Positions 46,544 through 56,556 of a stretch of 64,000 nucleotides of DNA are shown here, in pieces (positions within the stretch are counted from its first letter, which is position 1; each line of letters starts with the position of its first letter). A program made the translations under genes and the position numbers. Below the pieces are notes generated by a model. It saw only the letters and a program-made list of their open reading frames with translations. It did not search any database and was not told the origin of the DNA. The DNA is from Caballeronia sp. SEWSISQ10-4 2 (GTDB lineage Bacteria > Pseudomonadota > Gammaproteobacteria > Burkholderiales > Burkholderiaceae), in NCBI RefSeq assembly GCF_030464885.1, contig NZ_JALPRJ010000008.1, forward strand, positions 62,001-126,000. The letters are read 5' to 3'.

Positions 46544-46910
46544 CTGGAAATTTGCAAAATAGTGCGAGGCAGATCGTCTGAGGAGCGACAGCCGGACACT
46601 CGATGCAGTCACGCAACACGCACGTATCAGGATTTGAACAACACGCCGGACGGTAGGACACTAATCGTATTGCGCAGCGAGGAGCGAAGCCGGTCACCGC
46701 CGGCAAGCCGCGCAATACCGCGAGGAATGAACCCGCGGGCTTTACGCGTTTTCCCGTGCGCACGCTGCCAACGTGCGTCGCTGCGTAAAACCTGGGGTCC
46801 ACTTCGGACAAATCTTGTCCCGCTCGACGGCCACATGATCGACAGCGCATCGCACCGCCGTGCCCGTCACGACACCGTCTCGCGCCCGTTAGAAAAAGAG
46901 GAGATCGCTC
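46544..46910. other. Spacer before the second sigma54 activator
   Basis: A 367-nt gap. No GG-N10-GC element, palindrome or hairpin stood out. It should hold the promoter of the activator gene or read-through from the exported-protein gene. Frames crossing it on either strand look like chance. Confidence 0.45.
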
Positions 46911-48437
46911 GTGCACGAATCCGCCCCTGTCTCCGCAACCGTGTCCGGCAAAAACACGCTTGCTTCAATGCCCGCAATACCCGCAATACCGTCGATGGCC
47001 TCGATGGCCGAGTTAAGCACCGGCACTTCCGGTCTTTCGGGTGTTCCCAGTCTTCCGATTACTGCGGCACTCCACGCGGCGCCGGCCGTTCGTAACCTGC
47101 TGTATATCGCTCAGGCGCCGAACCAGACACTGGTCTCATATCTGAAGGACCGCGGCTGGAAGGTATCGGCGGGTACGCTCGCCACGCAAGCCAGTGTGCT
47201 GAAAACCGATACACCCGTAGCCGGTATCGTCGATATGGTGGGATTCTCAGCGCGCGAACTGGCCGCGCTGGAACCCGCGCTGCGCCATCAGCAAGCTGGC
47301 TGGATCGCCCTCACCGACGACACGTGTCTCGCCGACCCTGTCGTCTGCCACATGATCCGGCATTACTGCTTCGACTTCGTGAAAGGCCCGGTCGCGCATG
47401 CGACCATCGGTTATCTCGTCGACCACGCGTACGGCATGGTGAGCCTCGGCGACATCGACCTGGCCGACACGCCGACCGTATTCGGCGACGAGCAGATGGT
47501 CGGCACCTGCGAAGCCATGCAGCAACTCTTTCGCACCATCCGCAAAGTCGCGAACACCGACGCGAACGTGTTCATCACCGGAGAATCCGGCACGGGCAAG
47601 GAGTTGACCGCCGTGGCCATCCACGAACGCTCGCCGCGTCGCAAGGGGCCGTTCGTCGCGATCAATTGCGGCGCGATCGGCAATGACCTGATTCAGTCGG
47701 AATTGTTCGGCTACGAGCGCGGTGCGTTCACGGGCGCACACCAGCGCAAGATCGGCCGGGTGGAAGAGGCCGACGGCGGCACCCTGTTCCTCGATGAAAT
47801 CGGTGATCTTCCGATCGACAGCCAGGTGCATCTGCTGCGTTTCCTGCAGGAGCGCAAGATCGACCGGCTGGGTGGACATGACCCGGTCGCCGTCGACGTG
47901 CGCATCATTTCCGCGACCCACATCGATCTCGATGCAGCCATGGCCAGCGGCCGTTTTCGCACCGATTTGTTTCATCGGCTATGCGTGCTGCGCGTGGACG
48001 AACCGCCGCTGCGCGCGCGCGGCAAGGACATCGAGATTCTCGCGCTGCACGTGCTGCACAAGTTCAAGAGCGACGGCAGGCGCAAGATCCGCGGCTTCGC
48101 ACCGTCGGCGATAGAGGCGATGTACAGCTACGCCTGGACCGGCAACGTGCGCGAGATGATCAACCGCGTGCGGCGCGCGATCGTGATGGCGGAGAACAAG
48201 CTCATCACCGCCGATGACCTCGGGCTCGGCCACTGCACCGGCATCGAGTCGACCACATTGGCCGCGGCCCGCGACGCCGCCGAGAAGCGCGCAATCGAGC
48301 TGACTTTGCTGCGGCATCGGCACAGGCTTAGCGAAGCGGCTGCGGAGTTGGGAATTTCGCGGGTCACGCTGTATCGGCTGATGGTCGCGCACGGGTTGCG
48401 GGGCGCGACGGCGGCGAGCGGAGCAGACGTGGCGTAA
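46911..48437 (+). CDS. VpsR-type sigma54-dependent enhancer-binding protein 2
   Basis: A 508-residue paralogue of the activator at 44124. A Ser/Ala/Pro-rich N-terminal extension (1-58) precedes the receiver-like domain (about 60-180, RHYCFDFVKGP...DHAYGMVSLG). The AAA+ domain has GESGTGKE (224-231), GAFTGA (271-276) and TLFLDEIGDLP (near 292). The C-terminal Fis helix-turn-helix is LSEAAAELGISRVTLYRLMV. It starts at GTG 46911, decided by AGAGGAG 7 nt upstream. The AAA+ part is very similar to protein 1, the N-terminus much less, so the two probably sense differently but act on similar promoters. Confidence 0.88.
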   Translation: MHESAPVSATVSGKNTLASMPAIPAIPSMASMAELSTGTSGLSGVPSLPITAALHAAPAVRNLLYIAQAPNQTLVSYLKDRGWKVSAGTLATQASVLKTDTPVAGIVDMVGFSARELAALEPALRHQQAGWIALTDDTCLADPVVCHMIRHYCFDFVKGPVAHATIGYLVDHAYGMVSLGDIDLADTPTVFGDEQMVGTCEAMQQLFRTIRKVANTDANVFITGESGTGKELTAVAIHERSPRRKGPFVAINCGAIGNDLIQSELFGYERGAFTGAHQRKIGRVEEADGGTLFLDEIGDLPIDSQVHLLRFLQERKIDRLGGHDPVAVDVRIISATHIDLDAAMASGRFRTDLFHRLCVLRVDEPPLRARGKDIEILALHVLHKFKSDGRRKIRGFAPSAIEAMYSYAWTGNVREMINRVRRAIVMAENKLITADDLGLGHCTGIESTTLAAARDAAEKRAIELTLLRHRHRLSEAAAELGISRVTLYRLMVAHGLRGATAASGADVA

Positions 48438-48513
48438 GAAGAGGGGTGGCGTCGGGCGTCGGGTAGAATCTGCGGCTTGATTTATCTTAATGCCGGATCC
48501 GGATATCCACACC

Positions 48514-49014
48514 ATGACGACGCTGACCCTGATCGTCGCCCGCGCGCGCAACGGCGTGATCGGGCGCAACAACCAATTGCCCTGGCGCCTGCCCGAGGAC
48601 CTCGCGTTCTTCAAACGCACGACGATGGGCGCGCCCATCGTGATGGGACGCAAGACGCACGAGTCCATCGGACGGGTGTTGCCGGGACGGCGCAACATCG
48701 TGCTCACGCGCGACGCCCAGCGCCGCTTCGATGGCTGCGATACGGTGACCGGGCTCGCCGACGCGTTGGAACTCGCCGCGCGCGACGGCGCGAGCGAAAT
48801 ATTCCTGATCGGCGGCGCTGAGTTGTTCCGCGAAGGATGGCCGCTGGCGCGAAAGCTGATCCTCACCGAGATCGATGCCGATTTCGAAGGCGATATCTCC
48901 ATCGATGCACCCGATGCAGCCGTCTGGAAAGAGGTTTCGCGGGAAACGCATCGCGCGGGGGCGCCGAATGATTTCGACTATTCGTTCGTGGTCTATGAGC
49001 GGCGTGCGGCATAG
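48514..49014 (+). CDS. folA: Dihydrofolate reductase
   Basis: A 166-residue enzyme reducing dihydrofolate to tetrahydrofolate with [25 protein letters not shown] is the N-terminal substrate loop, with Asp30-equivalent in [19 protein letters not shown] and [13 protein letters not shown] are the cofactor motifs. The ATG at 48514 ([10 protein letters not shown]) gives the usual N-terminus; an ATG at 48490 would add eight residues. It regenerates the folate consumed by ThyA, whose gene lies 5 kb upstream in opposite orientation. Confidence 0.95.
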   Translation: MTTLTLIVARARNGVIGRNNQLPWRLPEDLAFFKRTTMGAPIVMGRKTHESIGRVLPGRRNIVLTRDAQRRFDGCDTVTGLADALELAARDGASEIFLIGGAELFREGWPLARKLILTEIDADFEGDISIDAPDAAVWKEVSRETHRAGAPNDFDYSFVVYERRAA

Positions 49015-49043
49015 TCGAACACGCTTCACGCTTTGCCAGTAAG

Positions 49044-49088
49044 GAAAAAAGCCCGGGACGGCGCTAACCGTCCCGGGCTTTCTTTTCC
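49044..49088. terminator. Bidirectional terminator between folA and pmbA
   Basis: A-run, GCCCGGGACG, short loop, CGTCCCGGGC and a T-rich run. It serves the convergent folA and pmbA genes. Confidence 0.92.
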
Positions 49089-49104
49089 TCTTTCGCGGAT
49101 TCTT

Positions 49105-50475
49105 TTACTGGCCCGCGATCGTCATCTTCTCGATCAGCACAGAGCCAATTTCCTTGTTGCCGCGCACGACCGTATCTGCGCCGATGGCCTCGATGTGCCG
49201 GAACATCTCCTGCAAGGTGCTGGCAACGGTGATCTCTTCAACCGGATACTGGATCTTGCCGTTCTCTACCCAGAATCCCGATGCGCCCCGCGAATAGTCG
49301 CCGGTGACGTAGTTCACGCCCTGCCCCATCAGCTCGGTCAGCAGCAACCCCGTGCCCAGCTTCTTGAGCATTTCCTCGAAGTTATCGCCCGGTTTCGTCA
49401 GCGAACTGCGCAGCGACAGGTTGTGCGAACCGCCTGCGTTGCCCGTCGTTTTCATACCGAGCTTGCGAGCCGAATACGTCGACAGGAAATAGCCTTGCAC
49501 CACGCCGTCTTCCACCACGTTGCGGCGTTGCGTACGCACGCCTTCCTCGTCGAATGGCGCGCTGCCCATGCCGCCCTTCACATGCGGGTCCTCCAGCACC
49601 TGGATGTGCGGCGCGAACACCGGCTTGCCGAGGCTATCGACGAGAAACGTCGTCTTTCTATATAGTGCGCCGCCGCTCACCGCCTGCACGAACGCACCCA
49701 GGATGCCGGCCGCCAGCGGCGCTTCGAACATCACGCGGCATTTGCGGGTATCGAGCCCGCGCGCGCCCATGCGTGCCAGCGCGCGATGCGCTGCGTACCG
49801 GCCGATCGCTTCCGGCTCGGCGAGATCGGCGGCGTTGCGCTTCGATGTGTACCAGTCGTCGCGCTGCATGTCGCGCCCCGAACCCGCGATGGGCGCACAC
49901 GCCACGTAATGGCGCGAGAACGGATAACCGCCCATGAACCCGCGCGACGTGGCCAGCACGAACTGCGAGTGCTGCGCCGAGACGCTCGCGCCTTCCGAGT
50001 TCTGAATGCGTTTATCGACGGCGAAGGCGGCATCTTCCGCGCGGCGGGCGAGATCGGCCGCTTCTTCGGCGTCGATGTCCCACGGGTGATAGAGATCGAG
50101 ATCCTGCGGCGCCATTTCCAGCAGCTCCGCTTCGGCCAGGCCGGCAGCGCTGTCTTCGGCTGTGAAACGCGCGATGTTGTAGGCGGCGGCGACCGTATCT
50201 TTTAGCGCCGCGCGCGTGAAGTCCGAGGTGCTCGCATTACCGCGCTTATTGCCGATAAACACCGTCACGCCCACCATCTTGTCGCGATTGTGTTCGATGG
50301 TCTCGACTTCACCGCGCCGCACGCTCACCGATAGGCCGTCGCCTTCGGAGATCTCGGTGGCCGCGTCGGTCGCACCGAGCTCCTTCGCGTGCCGCAGGAT
50401 ATCGGACGCGATTTCCTTCAGCTCGTCCTGGGTGTGCGGAAAAAAGCGTTGCCTCACGTCCATATCTGCTGCCAT
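49105..50475 (-). CDS. pmbA: Metalloprotease PmbA (TldE)
   Basis: A 456-residue TldD/PmbA-family protein. With TldD it forms a zinc protease that matures microcin B17 and degrades CcdA. VSVRRGEVETIEHNRDKMVG near residue 50 and GNAGGSHNLSLRSS near 345 are family blocks; ASGFWVENGKIQYPVEEIT near 410 closes it. PmbA itself lacks the HExxxH zinc site of TldD, consistent with this sequence. No tldD is in the window. The ATG at 50475 gives a normal length. Confidence 0.94.
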   Translation of the reverse strand: MAADMDVRQRFFPHTQDELKEIASDILRHAKELGATDAATEISEGDGLSVSVRRGEVETIEHNRDKMVGVTVFIGNKRGNASTSDFTRAALKDTVAAAYNIARFTAEDSAAGLAEAELLEMAPQDLDLYHPWDIDAEEAADLARRAEDAAFAVDKRIQNSEGASVSAQHSQFVLATSRGFMGGYPFSRHYVACAPIAGSGRDMQRDDWYTSKRNAADLAEPEAIGRYAAHRALARMGARGLDTRKCRVMFEAPLAAGILGAFVQAVSGGALYRKTTFLVDSLGKPVFAPHIQVLEDPHVKGGMGSAPFDEEGVRTQRRNVVEDGVVQGYFLSTYSARKLGMKTTGNAGGSHNLSLRSSLTKPGDNFEEMLKKLGTGLLLTELMGQGVNYVTGDYSRGASGFWVENGKIQYPVEEITVASTLQEMFRHIEAIGADTVVRGNKEIGSVLIEKMTIAGQ

Positions 50476-50888
50476 TTTATGTCTGCCTGTGGGTGCTCGA
50501 CGTGTCGAGCGTGTTCACGTTGTCGGTCGTGCTGACGGAGCGCGTTAGCGCCTGCCGTGCGCAGGGATGCAGCTTTATGACCGTTTCGTACATCGCACGA
50601 TCATAGCAAGTTCGTTCGCACTCGGGGTTTGGTTTGAGGTTCTTGCAATCGTGGCGCTGGGTCGATGCCGAGTTGGTGGTTTGTGCGTCCGTGGCCGGTC
50701 TATTCTGGCTGTTCTCTTTATCACTATTAGCCACTGTGCGTGGCTAATAGTGATAAAAAAATCAGCTCACTCACGCAGACCACTTAAGGCTGAAAGCAGC
50801 AACCCGGCATCGACCCAGCCCCCCGCGCCAGCCGCCCCAAACCCAAAACCCCGAGTGCGAACGAAAGCCCCTCCGCTACAATACCGGG
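50476..50888. other. Divergent spacer between pmbA and darP
   Basis: A 413-nt gap holding both promoters and an 18-pair perfect inverted repeat at 50717-50757. Apart from the repeat I see no gene; a minus-strand frame 50477-50734 has no family likeness. Confidence 0.55.
50717..50757. repeat. Perfect 18-bp inverted repeat
   Basis: TTTATCACTATTAGCCAC and GTGGCTAATAGTGATAAA flank a 5-nt loop (TGTGC). A-runs rather than T-runs follow the arm on the plus strand, and the same holds on the minus strand, so it is not a standard terminator. Its AT-rich sequence contrasts with the GC-rich surroundings. Confidence 0.9.
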
Positions 50889-51539
50889 ATGAACCGTAAA
50901 ACCCGCACGCAACCCATCAACCCGGCCGAGGCCTCCGAACAGGACGGCAGCGAGCACGGCTACGACCGCCCCAGCAAATCCCAGCTCAAACGCGACATGC
51001 TCGCGCTCCAAGTGCTGGGCGTAACGCTGATCGAGCTGCCGAAAGACGCGCTCAAACGCATGCCGATGCCCGAAAAGCTCGACGACGCCGTACGCGACGC
51101 CCGCCGGATCACCGACCACGAAGGCAAGCGCCGGCAACTGCAGTATGTCGGGCGCGTCATGCGCTCGCTGACCGACGAGGAAACGGCAGCGCTGCGTACC
51201 GCGCTGGATTCATATCGCGGTGTAAACCGGGCTGAAACGGCCAAGCTGCACTGGATCGAACGCACCCGCGAAAAGCTGCTCGCCGACGACGCCGCCCTCA
51301 CCGACTTCATCCGCCAGCACCCCGGTGTGGACCCGCAGGAAGGCCGCACGCTGATCCGCAACGCCCGCAAGGAACGAGAGCAGGCCAAACCGCCGCGCTA
51401 TTTCCGCGAGCTATTCCAGTGGATCAAGACCGCGGCGGGCGTGGAAGACGAGCAAGACGAGAGCCTGAACGAAGGCGAAGCAGAAGACGATGGCGTCGAA
51501 TTCCCGGAACGAGATAACGACGATGGCTACAAAGCGTAA
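50889..51539 (+). CDS. darP: Dual-action ribosomal maturation protein DarP (YjgA, DUF615)
   Basis: A 216-residue DUF615 protein. [20 protein letters not shown] near residue 28, [15 protein letters not shown] near 85 and [21 protein letters not shown] (last block, in two parts) near 160 are characteristic; the C-terminus is an acidic tail (190-216). E. coli YjgA associates with late 50S precursors and promotes peptidyl-transferase-centre maturation. Its last codons overlap mog by 17 nt in another frame, so the two are probably translated together. Confidence 0.9.
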   Translation: MNRKTRTQPINPAEASEQDGSEHGYDRPSKSQLKRDMLALQVLGVTLIELPKDALKRMPMPEKLDDAVRDARRITDHEGKRRQLQYVGRVMRSLTDEETAALRTALDSYRGVNRAETAKLHWIERTREKLLADDAALTDFIRQHPGVDPQEGRTLIRNARKEREQAKPPRYFRELFQWIKTAAGVEDEQDESLNEGEAEDDGVEFPERDNDDGYKA

Positions 51540-52143
51540 TCATCCGGACGAATTGGTGATCGGGTTGGTATCGATCAGCGACCGGGCCTCACAGGGCGTA
51601 TACGAGGACAAAGGTATTCCCTCGCTGCAGGAATGGCTCACGGGCGCGCTGAGTTCGCCCTGGCGCGCGGAAACCCGGCTGATCCAGGACGACGCCGCGA
51701 CCATCTCGGCCACGCTGATCGAACTCGTCGATGAAACCGGCTGTGACCTGATCCTGAGCACGGGCGGCACGGGCCCGTCGCGTCGCGACGTGACGCCTGA
51801 AGCCACGCTTGCCGTCGCCACGAAGCCGATGCCCGGTTTCGGCGAGCAGATGCGCCAGATCAGCCTGAACTTCGTGCCGACGGCGATTCTGTCGCGGCAA
51901 GTGGCGGTGATTCGCGAGACGGCAGATCATGCTGCGCTGATCGTGAATTTGCCCGGTCAGCCGAAATCGATCCGGGAAACGCTGGAAGGATTACGCGATG
52001 CTGACGGCAAGCCCAGGGTGCCGGGAATTTTTGCCGCCGTGCCTTATTGCATCGATCTGATCGGTGGGCCGTACATCGAAACGCGGCCTGAAGTGGTAGC
52101 CGCGTTCAGGCCGAAAAACGCGATCCGGCCGCCAACAGCCTGA
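51523..52143 (+). CDS. mog: Molybdopterin adenylyltransferase
   Basis: A 206-residue MogA-type enzyme that adenylylates molybdopterin before MoeA inserts molybdate. [20 protein letters not shown] near residue 85 is the MoCF signature with the catalytic Asp, and [17 protein letters not shown] near 15 is the N-terminal MPT loop. The ATG at 51523 ([10 protein letters not shown]) is chosen; it lies inside darP. It completes the cofactor path begun by moaA-mobA-moeA 40 kb away. Confidence 0.93.
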   Translation: MATKRNHPDELVIGLVSISDRASQGVYEDKGIPSLQEWLTGALSSPWRAETRLIQDDAATISATLIELVDETGCDLILSTGGTGPSRRDVTPEATLAVATKPMPGFGEQMRQISLNFVPTAILSRQVAVIRETADHAALIVNLPGQPKSIRETLEGLRDADGKPRVPGIFAAVPYCIDLIGGPYIETRPEVVAAFRPKNAIRPPTA

Positions 52144-52166
52144 CCGGTTTTTCGCAACCCGGCCCG

Positions 52167-52787
52167 TTAAACCGGCGCGACGTTGCCGGTCGCCGACGGG
52201 ATCAGGAAATGCTCGCGGTAATACTTGAGTTCGTCGATGGATTCGTGGATATCGGCGAGCGCGGTATGCATTGCGCGCTTCTGAAAACCCTTGTAGATGG
52301 CCGGCTGCCAACGGCGGCACAATTCCTTTAGCGTGCTCACATCGAGATTGCGATAGTGGAAAAACGTTTCCAGTTCCGGCATCCACCGGGCCATGAAACG
52401 CCGGTCCTGACAGATGGAATTGCCGCACATCGGCGACTTGCCCGGCGGGACGTACTGACCGAGGAATTCGCGGATTTGCCGCGTGGCTTCGGCCTCGTTC
52501 ACCGTCGACGCCCGTACACGTTCCGTCAGCCCCGACCGGCCGTGCGTGTTGCGGTTCCACTCATCCATTTTGCCGAGCGCCGTTTCGTCCTGATGAATGG
52601 CGAGTACCGGGCCTTCCACAAGCTTGTCGAGCGTCGAATTCGTGACGACCACCGCAATTTCGATAATGCGGTCGGTATCAGGTTCGAGACCCGTCATTTC
52701 CATGTCGAGCCACACGAGGTTCATGTCGCTGCGAACAAGGTCCGACGAGCTGGCGGAAGAAGCGGGATCGAGCACGGGATCGGCCAT
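52167..52787 (-). CDS. orn: Oligoribonuclease
   Basis: A 206-residue DEDDh 3'-5' exoribonuclease that degrades di- to pentaribonucleotides, including pGpG from c-di-GMP turnover. [20 protein letters not shown] carries the first Asp/Glu, [20 protein letters not shown] the second Asp, and [18 protein letters not shown] the His/Asp. The ATG at 52787 ([10 protein letters not shown]) gives a short N-terminal extension compared with E. coli. It converges on mog and is divergent from the M48 peptidase gene. Confidence 0.95.
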   Translation of the reverse strand: MADPVLDPASSASSSDLVRSDMNLVWLDMEMTGLEPDTDRIIEIAVVVTNSTLDKLVEGPVLAIHQDETALGKMDEWNRNTHGRSGLTERVRASTVNEAEATRQIREFLGQYVPPGKSPMCGNSICQDRRFMARWMPELETFFHYRNLDVSTLKELCRRWQPAIYKGFQKRAMHTALADIHESIDELKYYREHFLIPSATGNVAPV

Positions 52788-52910
52788 ATTAGGGCAACCT
52801 GAGAGGGGTTTGACGCCTTGCCAGGCGCGGTTTTGGATAACAAACACAGACCGCGCGCGGCGACGGCCAAGAACCTATAATTCTCGCATAATTCAATCGG
52901 ATTCCCGCTG

Positions 52911-54179
52911 ATGTCCAATATCAATCTCGCCTTCTCGGTCGTGTTTGTCGTAGCGCTGGTCGGCATGGTCGCCACCAAGCTGTGGCTGGCTTCGCGTCAG
53001 ATCCGGCACGTCGCCGCGCATCGCAAGGATGTGCCGGTGCAGTTCCTGCAAACCATTCCGCTCGCCGCTCACCAGCGCGCGGCCGATTACACCGTCGAGC
53101 GCACGCGCCTGACCATGGTCGAGGTCGTCATCAGCGCAGCGCTGCTGATCGCGCTGACGTTGCTGGGCGCCATCCAGCAGATCGATCTCGCGGTTACCGA
53201 CTGGCTAGGCCGAGGTTACGTGGGACAGATGGCGCTGGTTGCCATCGTGGTGGCGATCACCGGCGTGGTCGATCTGCCGTTCGACTACATCCGGCACTTT
53301 GTGATCGAAGAGAAATTCGGCTTCAACCGGATGACGAAAAAGCTCTTTTTCCTCGATCTGCTGAAAGGCATCGTGCTGGGCGCGGCGATCGGCTTGCCGG
53401 TGCTGTTCGTGACGCTGTGGCTGATGAACCAGGCCGGCGCCTTGTGGTGGCTGTGGGCGTGGGTGCTGCTGGTCGCCTTCCAGATGCTCGTCTTGATCTT
53501 GTATCCGACCTTTATCGCCCCGCTGTTCAACAAGTTCGAACCGCTGAAGGATGAAGCGTTGCGGGCGCGTATCGAGAACCTGATGTCGCGAACCGGCTTC
53601 GCTGCGAAGGGCTTGTTCGTCATGGACGGCAGCCGCCGTTCGGCGCACGGCAACGCCTATTTCACCGGTTTCGGCGCGGCGAAGCGAATCGTTTTCTTCG
53701 ATACCCTCCTCGCCCGGCTCTCCGGCAACGAGATCGAAGCGGTGCTCGCGCATGAGCTCGGCCACTTCAAGCGGCGTCATGTGATCAAGCGTTTGATTGT
53801 CACGTTCGTGCTCAGCCTCGCAATGCTTGCACTGCTTGGCTGGCTGGCGCAATGCGTGTGGTTCTACGAAGGGCTTGGCGTGCGGCCGTCGCTGCTGGGA
53901 AACAACCATGGCCTCGCGCTCGTGCTGTTCATGCTGGTGTTGCCCGTCTTCATGTTCTTCGTGACGCCACTGGGCAGCCTGAGTTCGCGCAAGCATGAAT
54001 TCGAAGCCGATGCGTTCGCTGCGAGCCAGACCGATCCGCGCGACCTCGTCAACGCGCTGGTGAAGCTGTACGAGGACAACGCATCAACGCTCACGCCCGA
54101 TCCGCTTTACACCGCGTTCTACGCGTCGCATCCGCCTGCATCGCAGCGCATCGAGCGCTTGATGCAATACGCCGCATGA
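52911..54179 (+). CDS. M48 family zinc metalloprotease (Ste24/CAAX-protease-like)
   Basis: A 422-residue membrane protease. Several spans occupy 1-200, then the zinc motif [10 protein letters not shown] (His281, Glu282, His285), two more spans, and the third ligand Glu363 in [32 protein letters not shown] near 135 is the Ste24 signature, so it is closer to yeast Ste24 than to HtpX. It probably degrades or clips membrane proteins. The stop overlaps the start of rsgA (ATGA). Confidence 0.9.
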   Translation: MSNINLAFSVVFVVALVGMVATKLWLASRQIRHVAAHRKDVPVQFLQTIPLAAHQRAADYTVERTRLTMVEVVISAALLIALTLLGAIQQIDLAVTDWLGRGYVGQMALVAIVVAITGVVDLPFDYIRHFVIEEKFGFNRMTKKLFFLDLLKGIVLGAAIGLPVLFVTLWLMNQAGALWWLWAWVLLVAFQMLVLILYPTFIAPLFNKFEPLKDEALRARIENLMSRTGFAAKGLFVMDGSRRSAHGNAYFTGFGAAKRIVFFDTLLARLSGNEIEAVLAHELGHFKRRHVIKRLIVTFVLSLAMLALLGWLAQCVWFYEGLGVRPSLLGNNHGLALVLFMLVLPVFMFFVTPLGSLSSRKHEFEADAFAASQTDPRDLVNALVKLYEDNASTLTPDPLYTAFYASHPPASQRIERLMQYAA

Positions 54180-55102
54180 GGGCGCGCAACGCGAAGAAAG
54201 CTGCGAACGCGCGCATCGAAGGAAAGGTCATTGCCGCACACGGACGGCATTATCTGGTCGCCCCCGCCGACGGCAGCGCCATGCTCCAATGTTTTCCACG
54301 CGGCAAGCGCAGCGAGATTGCTGTTGGCGACCAGGTGCATTACGAGCAGTCGTCGGCGGATCAGGGGGTGATTGTCGAGATTGGCGAGCGGCGCAACCTG
54401 CTGTACCGATCCGACCAGTTCAAATCGAAGCTCTTCGCCGCCAATCTCGATCAATTAATGATCGTGCTGGGTACGGAGCCGCACTTTAGCGAGGACTTGC
54501 TCGGACGCGCGTTGATAGCAGCAGAGGCGCATGGCCTCGAGCCATTGATCGTGTTGAACAAGATCGATATGGAAGGACCGCTGGCGGTCGCGCGCAAGCG
54601 GTTGGCGCTGTATCGGGAGCTTGGATACACGGTAGTGGAGTTATCGGCGAAAGCGGCGCCTGAGCACGTCCATGAAGAACTCGATGCCCGTCTGGCCAAC
54701 CGCGCCACCTTGCTGCTCGGGCAATCGGGGATGGGGAAATCGACGCTGGTGAACATCCTCGTGCCGAATGCCGAAGTCGCGACGCGGGAGATATCGAAGG
54801 CGTTGAACAGCGGCCGACACACGACCACGTTCACGCGCTTGTATCCGTTGCCGGGCGGGGGATCGCTGATCGACTCGCCGGGCTTCCAGGAGTTTGGGTT
54901 GCATCATTTATCGGAGGGGCAGCTAGAGCGTTCGTTCGCGGACTTCCGGCCGTTCCTGGGTAAGTGCCGCTTCTATAACTGCCGGCATCTGCATGAACCG
55001 GGTTGTGCGATTCTTGAAGCAATGGCGCAAGGAAAGATCAGGCCGGCACGACATCAGTTGTATGCGCAACTGGTGCATGAAGCCAGCCAGATTGTTCGAT
55101 GA
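54176..55102 (+). CDS. rsgA: Ribosome small-subunit-dependent GTPase A
   Basis: A 308-residue circularly permuted GTPase for late 30S maturation. An OB fold (about 15-75) precedes G4 LNKIDM (near 125), G1 GQSGMGKS (near 181), G3 [10 protein letters not shown] (near 230), and the zinc motif [14 protein letters not shown]. The G1 loop has Met where most members have Val, but the essential Gly-Lys-Ser is kept. It overlaps the upstream protease gene by 4 nt. Confidence 0.95.
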   Translation: MRARNAKKAANARIEGKVIAAHGRHYLVAPADGSAMLQCFPRGKRSEIAVGDQVHYEQSSADQGVIVEIGERRNLLYRSDQFKSKLFAANLDQLMIVLGTEPHFSEDLLGRALIAAEAHGLEPLIVLNKIDMEGPLAVARKRLALYRELGYTVVELSAKAAPEHVHEELDARLANRATLLLGQSGMGKSTLVNILVPNAEVATREISKALNSGRHTTTFTRLYPLPGGGSLIDSPGFQEFGLHHLSEGQLERSFADFRPFLGKCRFYNCRHLHEPGCAILEAMAQGKIRPARHQLYAQLVHEASQIVR

Positions 55103-55155
55103 TCTCCATGATTCGATAAGCATGGGCGACGTCATCTAAAAAAGATTGCGACGGG

Positions 55156-55482
55156 ATGAAGAAACTGACGCGGGCTCCGAATCTGATTACGGCGCATCAC
55201 TGGGTGAATGTGCTGGTGACAGCAGGGATAGGGTGCGAGTTGCACAACCGCTATTTGAGTGGTGCGATGGGCGAGATTCCAGCGGACCAGTGCGCGCCTG
55301 AGATCTGGATATTGGATGACCGCGACGAGGTATTGGCGACGGGAATATTGGACCGCGCAAGAACCGGCCCGATGACAAATGCACGAGGATGGCGCTGCCA
55401 GCAATGCGGTGAGTCGCTGGAAGCGCAATTCACGGTTTGCTGGCAATGCGGAACGGCGAGGGATCCGTTGAACGACGAGTAA
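55156..55482 (+). CDS. DUF2007 zinc-ribbon protein
   Basis: A 108-residue protein. Residues 1-70 match the DUF2007 (putative signal-transducing) fold by eye: TAHHWVNVLVTAGIGCELHN and PEIWILDDRDEV. The C-terminus is a zinc ribbon, CQQCGESLEAQFTVCWQCG. Function is unknown. It follows rsgA by 53 nt on the same strand, so it may be the third gene of that transcript. The ribosome site is weak. Confidence 0.8.
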   Translation: MKKLTRAPNLITAHHWVNVLVTAGIGCELHNRYLSGAMGEIPADQCAPEIWILDDRDEVLATGILDRARTGPMTNARGWRCQQCGESLEAQFTVCWQCGTARDPLNDE

Positions 55483-55503
55483 GCACGGCGGAGAAGCAAA
55501 GCT

Positions 55504-56442
55504 CTAGGCGAGCCAAACCGCGATGCTCAGCATGAGCAGCAACAGCATCCAGAGAATCACAGCACGCCAGACCAGCCCGACCGCGGATTGCAGCGTCCTG
55601 GGCGTGCAGTCATCGCCCACTGGCAACGGACTCGCATCCCCCACGGCCAATGCCTCGACGCTCAGCGGCTCCGCTAACGGTCCCGCCAATCGAGCACCTA
55701 GCGCCCCGCTACCGGCAGCGAGCAAAACTCCTTCGTTGGCATCAGGCCATTGGCGGGCGTGATTGCGCCACGCATAAATAGCGTCCTCGAAATTCCCAAC
55801 GATCGCGAAGCCCAACGCAGTCAAGCGCGCCGGCACCCAATCGATGAAAAAGAACGCCCGCTGAGCGAACGTGGAAAACGCCGGCGTGCGTTCGTCGGTC
55901 GGCTGGACCCACGACCTCGCCAGATACTCCGCGATCCGATAAAACACCGCCCCTGCCGGTCCGATCGGAATCAGGAACCAGAAAAACACGCCAAATACAT
56001 GCCGATGCGACGCCACGACCGCATGAACCAAGGTATGCCGAACGATCTCGCTCACGGGCATATCGAGCGTATCGATGCCGGTCCACTCGTTGAGGATCTC
56101 GCGAGCCCGGGGCACGTCGTCGTTGTTCAGGGCGAGGTGGATATCGGTGAAATAGTGGCTGAACTGCCGAAAGCCCAACGTGAAATACACGATCACGACG
56201 TTCCACAAGAACGCCAGCGCGAAGTTGATGCGATAGAGCACGTAATAGATAAGCCCGACGGCTAACGTCCATGGCACCACGACCACGAGCCAGGCGAGCA
56301 CGCCATGCCGCTGCTTGCCGGCATCGAAGCCATGAGCTGCGGATTCCGCATGGTATTGAAGCAACGCCGAAATGGGGTTCTGCGGCGAGAGCGCGCGCAA
56401 CTGCTCGATGATGAGAGCCAGCAATACGGAGAAAAAAGTCAT
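55504..56442 (-). CDS. CobD/CbiB family membrane protein
   Basis: A 312-residue membrane protein with about five spans. The N-terminus FSVLLALIIEQLRALSPQNP and YFTLGFRQFSHYFTDIHLAL are typical of the short CobD/CbiB-like proteins of Burkholderiales. No other cobalamin gene is near, and many such proteins lie outside cobalamin loci, so involvement in adenosylcobinamide synthesis is unlikely to be its sole role. AmpE-like function is an alternative. Confidence 0.8.
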   Translation of the reverse strand: MTFFSVLLALIIEQLRALSPQNPISALLQYHAESAAHGFDAGKQRHGVLAWLVVVVPWTLAVGLIYYVLYRINFALAFLWNVVIVYFTLGFRQFSHYFTDIHLALNNDDVPRAREILNEWTGIDTLDMPVSEIVRHTLVHAVVASHRHVFGVFFWFLIPIGPAGAVFYRIAEYLARSWVQPTDERTPAFSTFAQRAFFFIDWVPARLTALGFAIVGNFEDAIYAWRNHARQWPDANEGVLLAAGSGALGARLAGPLAEPLSVEALAVGDASPLPVGDDCTPRTLQSAVGLVWRAVILWMLLLLMLSIAVWLA

Positions 56443-56556
56443 GCGATGCGCCGAGACATTCGAGTTTTACGAATTTCTTGTAAAGATAGCACAGCACCGT
56501 GCGCGCAAGAGGGACACATCGCCCGCACTGCTAGCCGGGCCTCGGCACGTTAAGCG

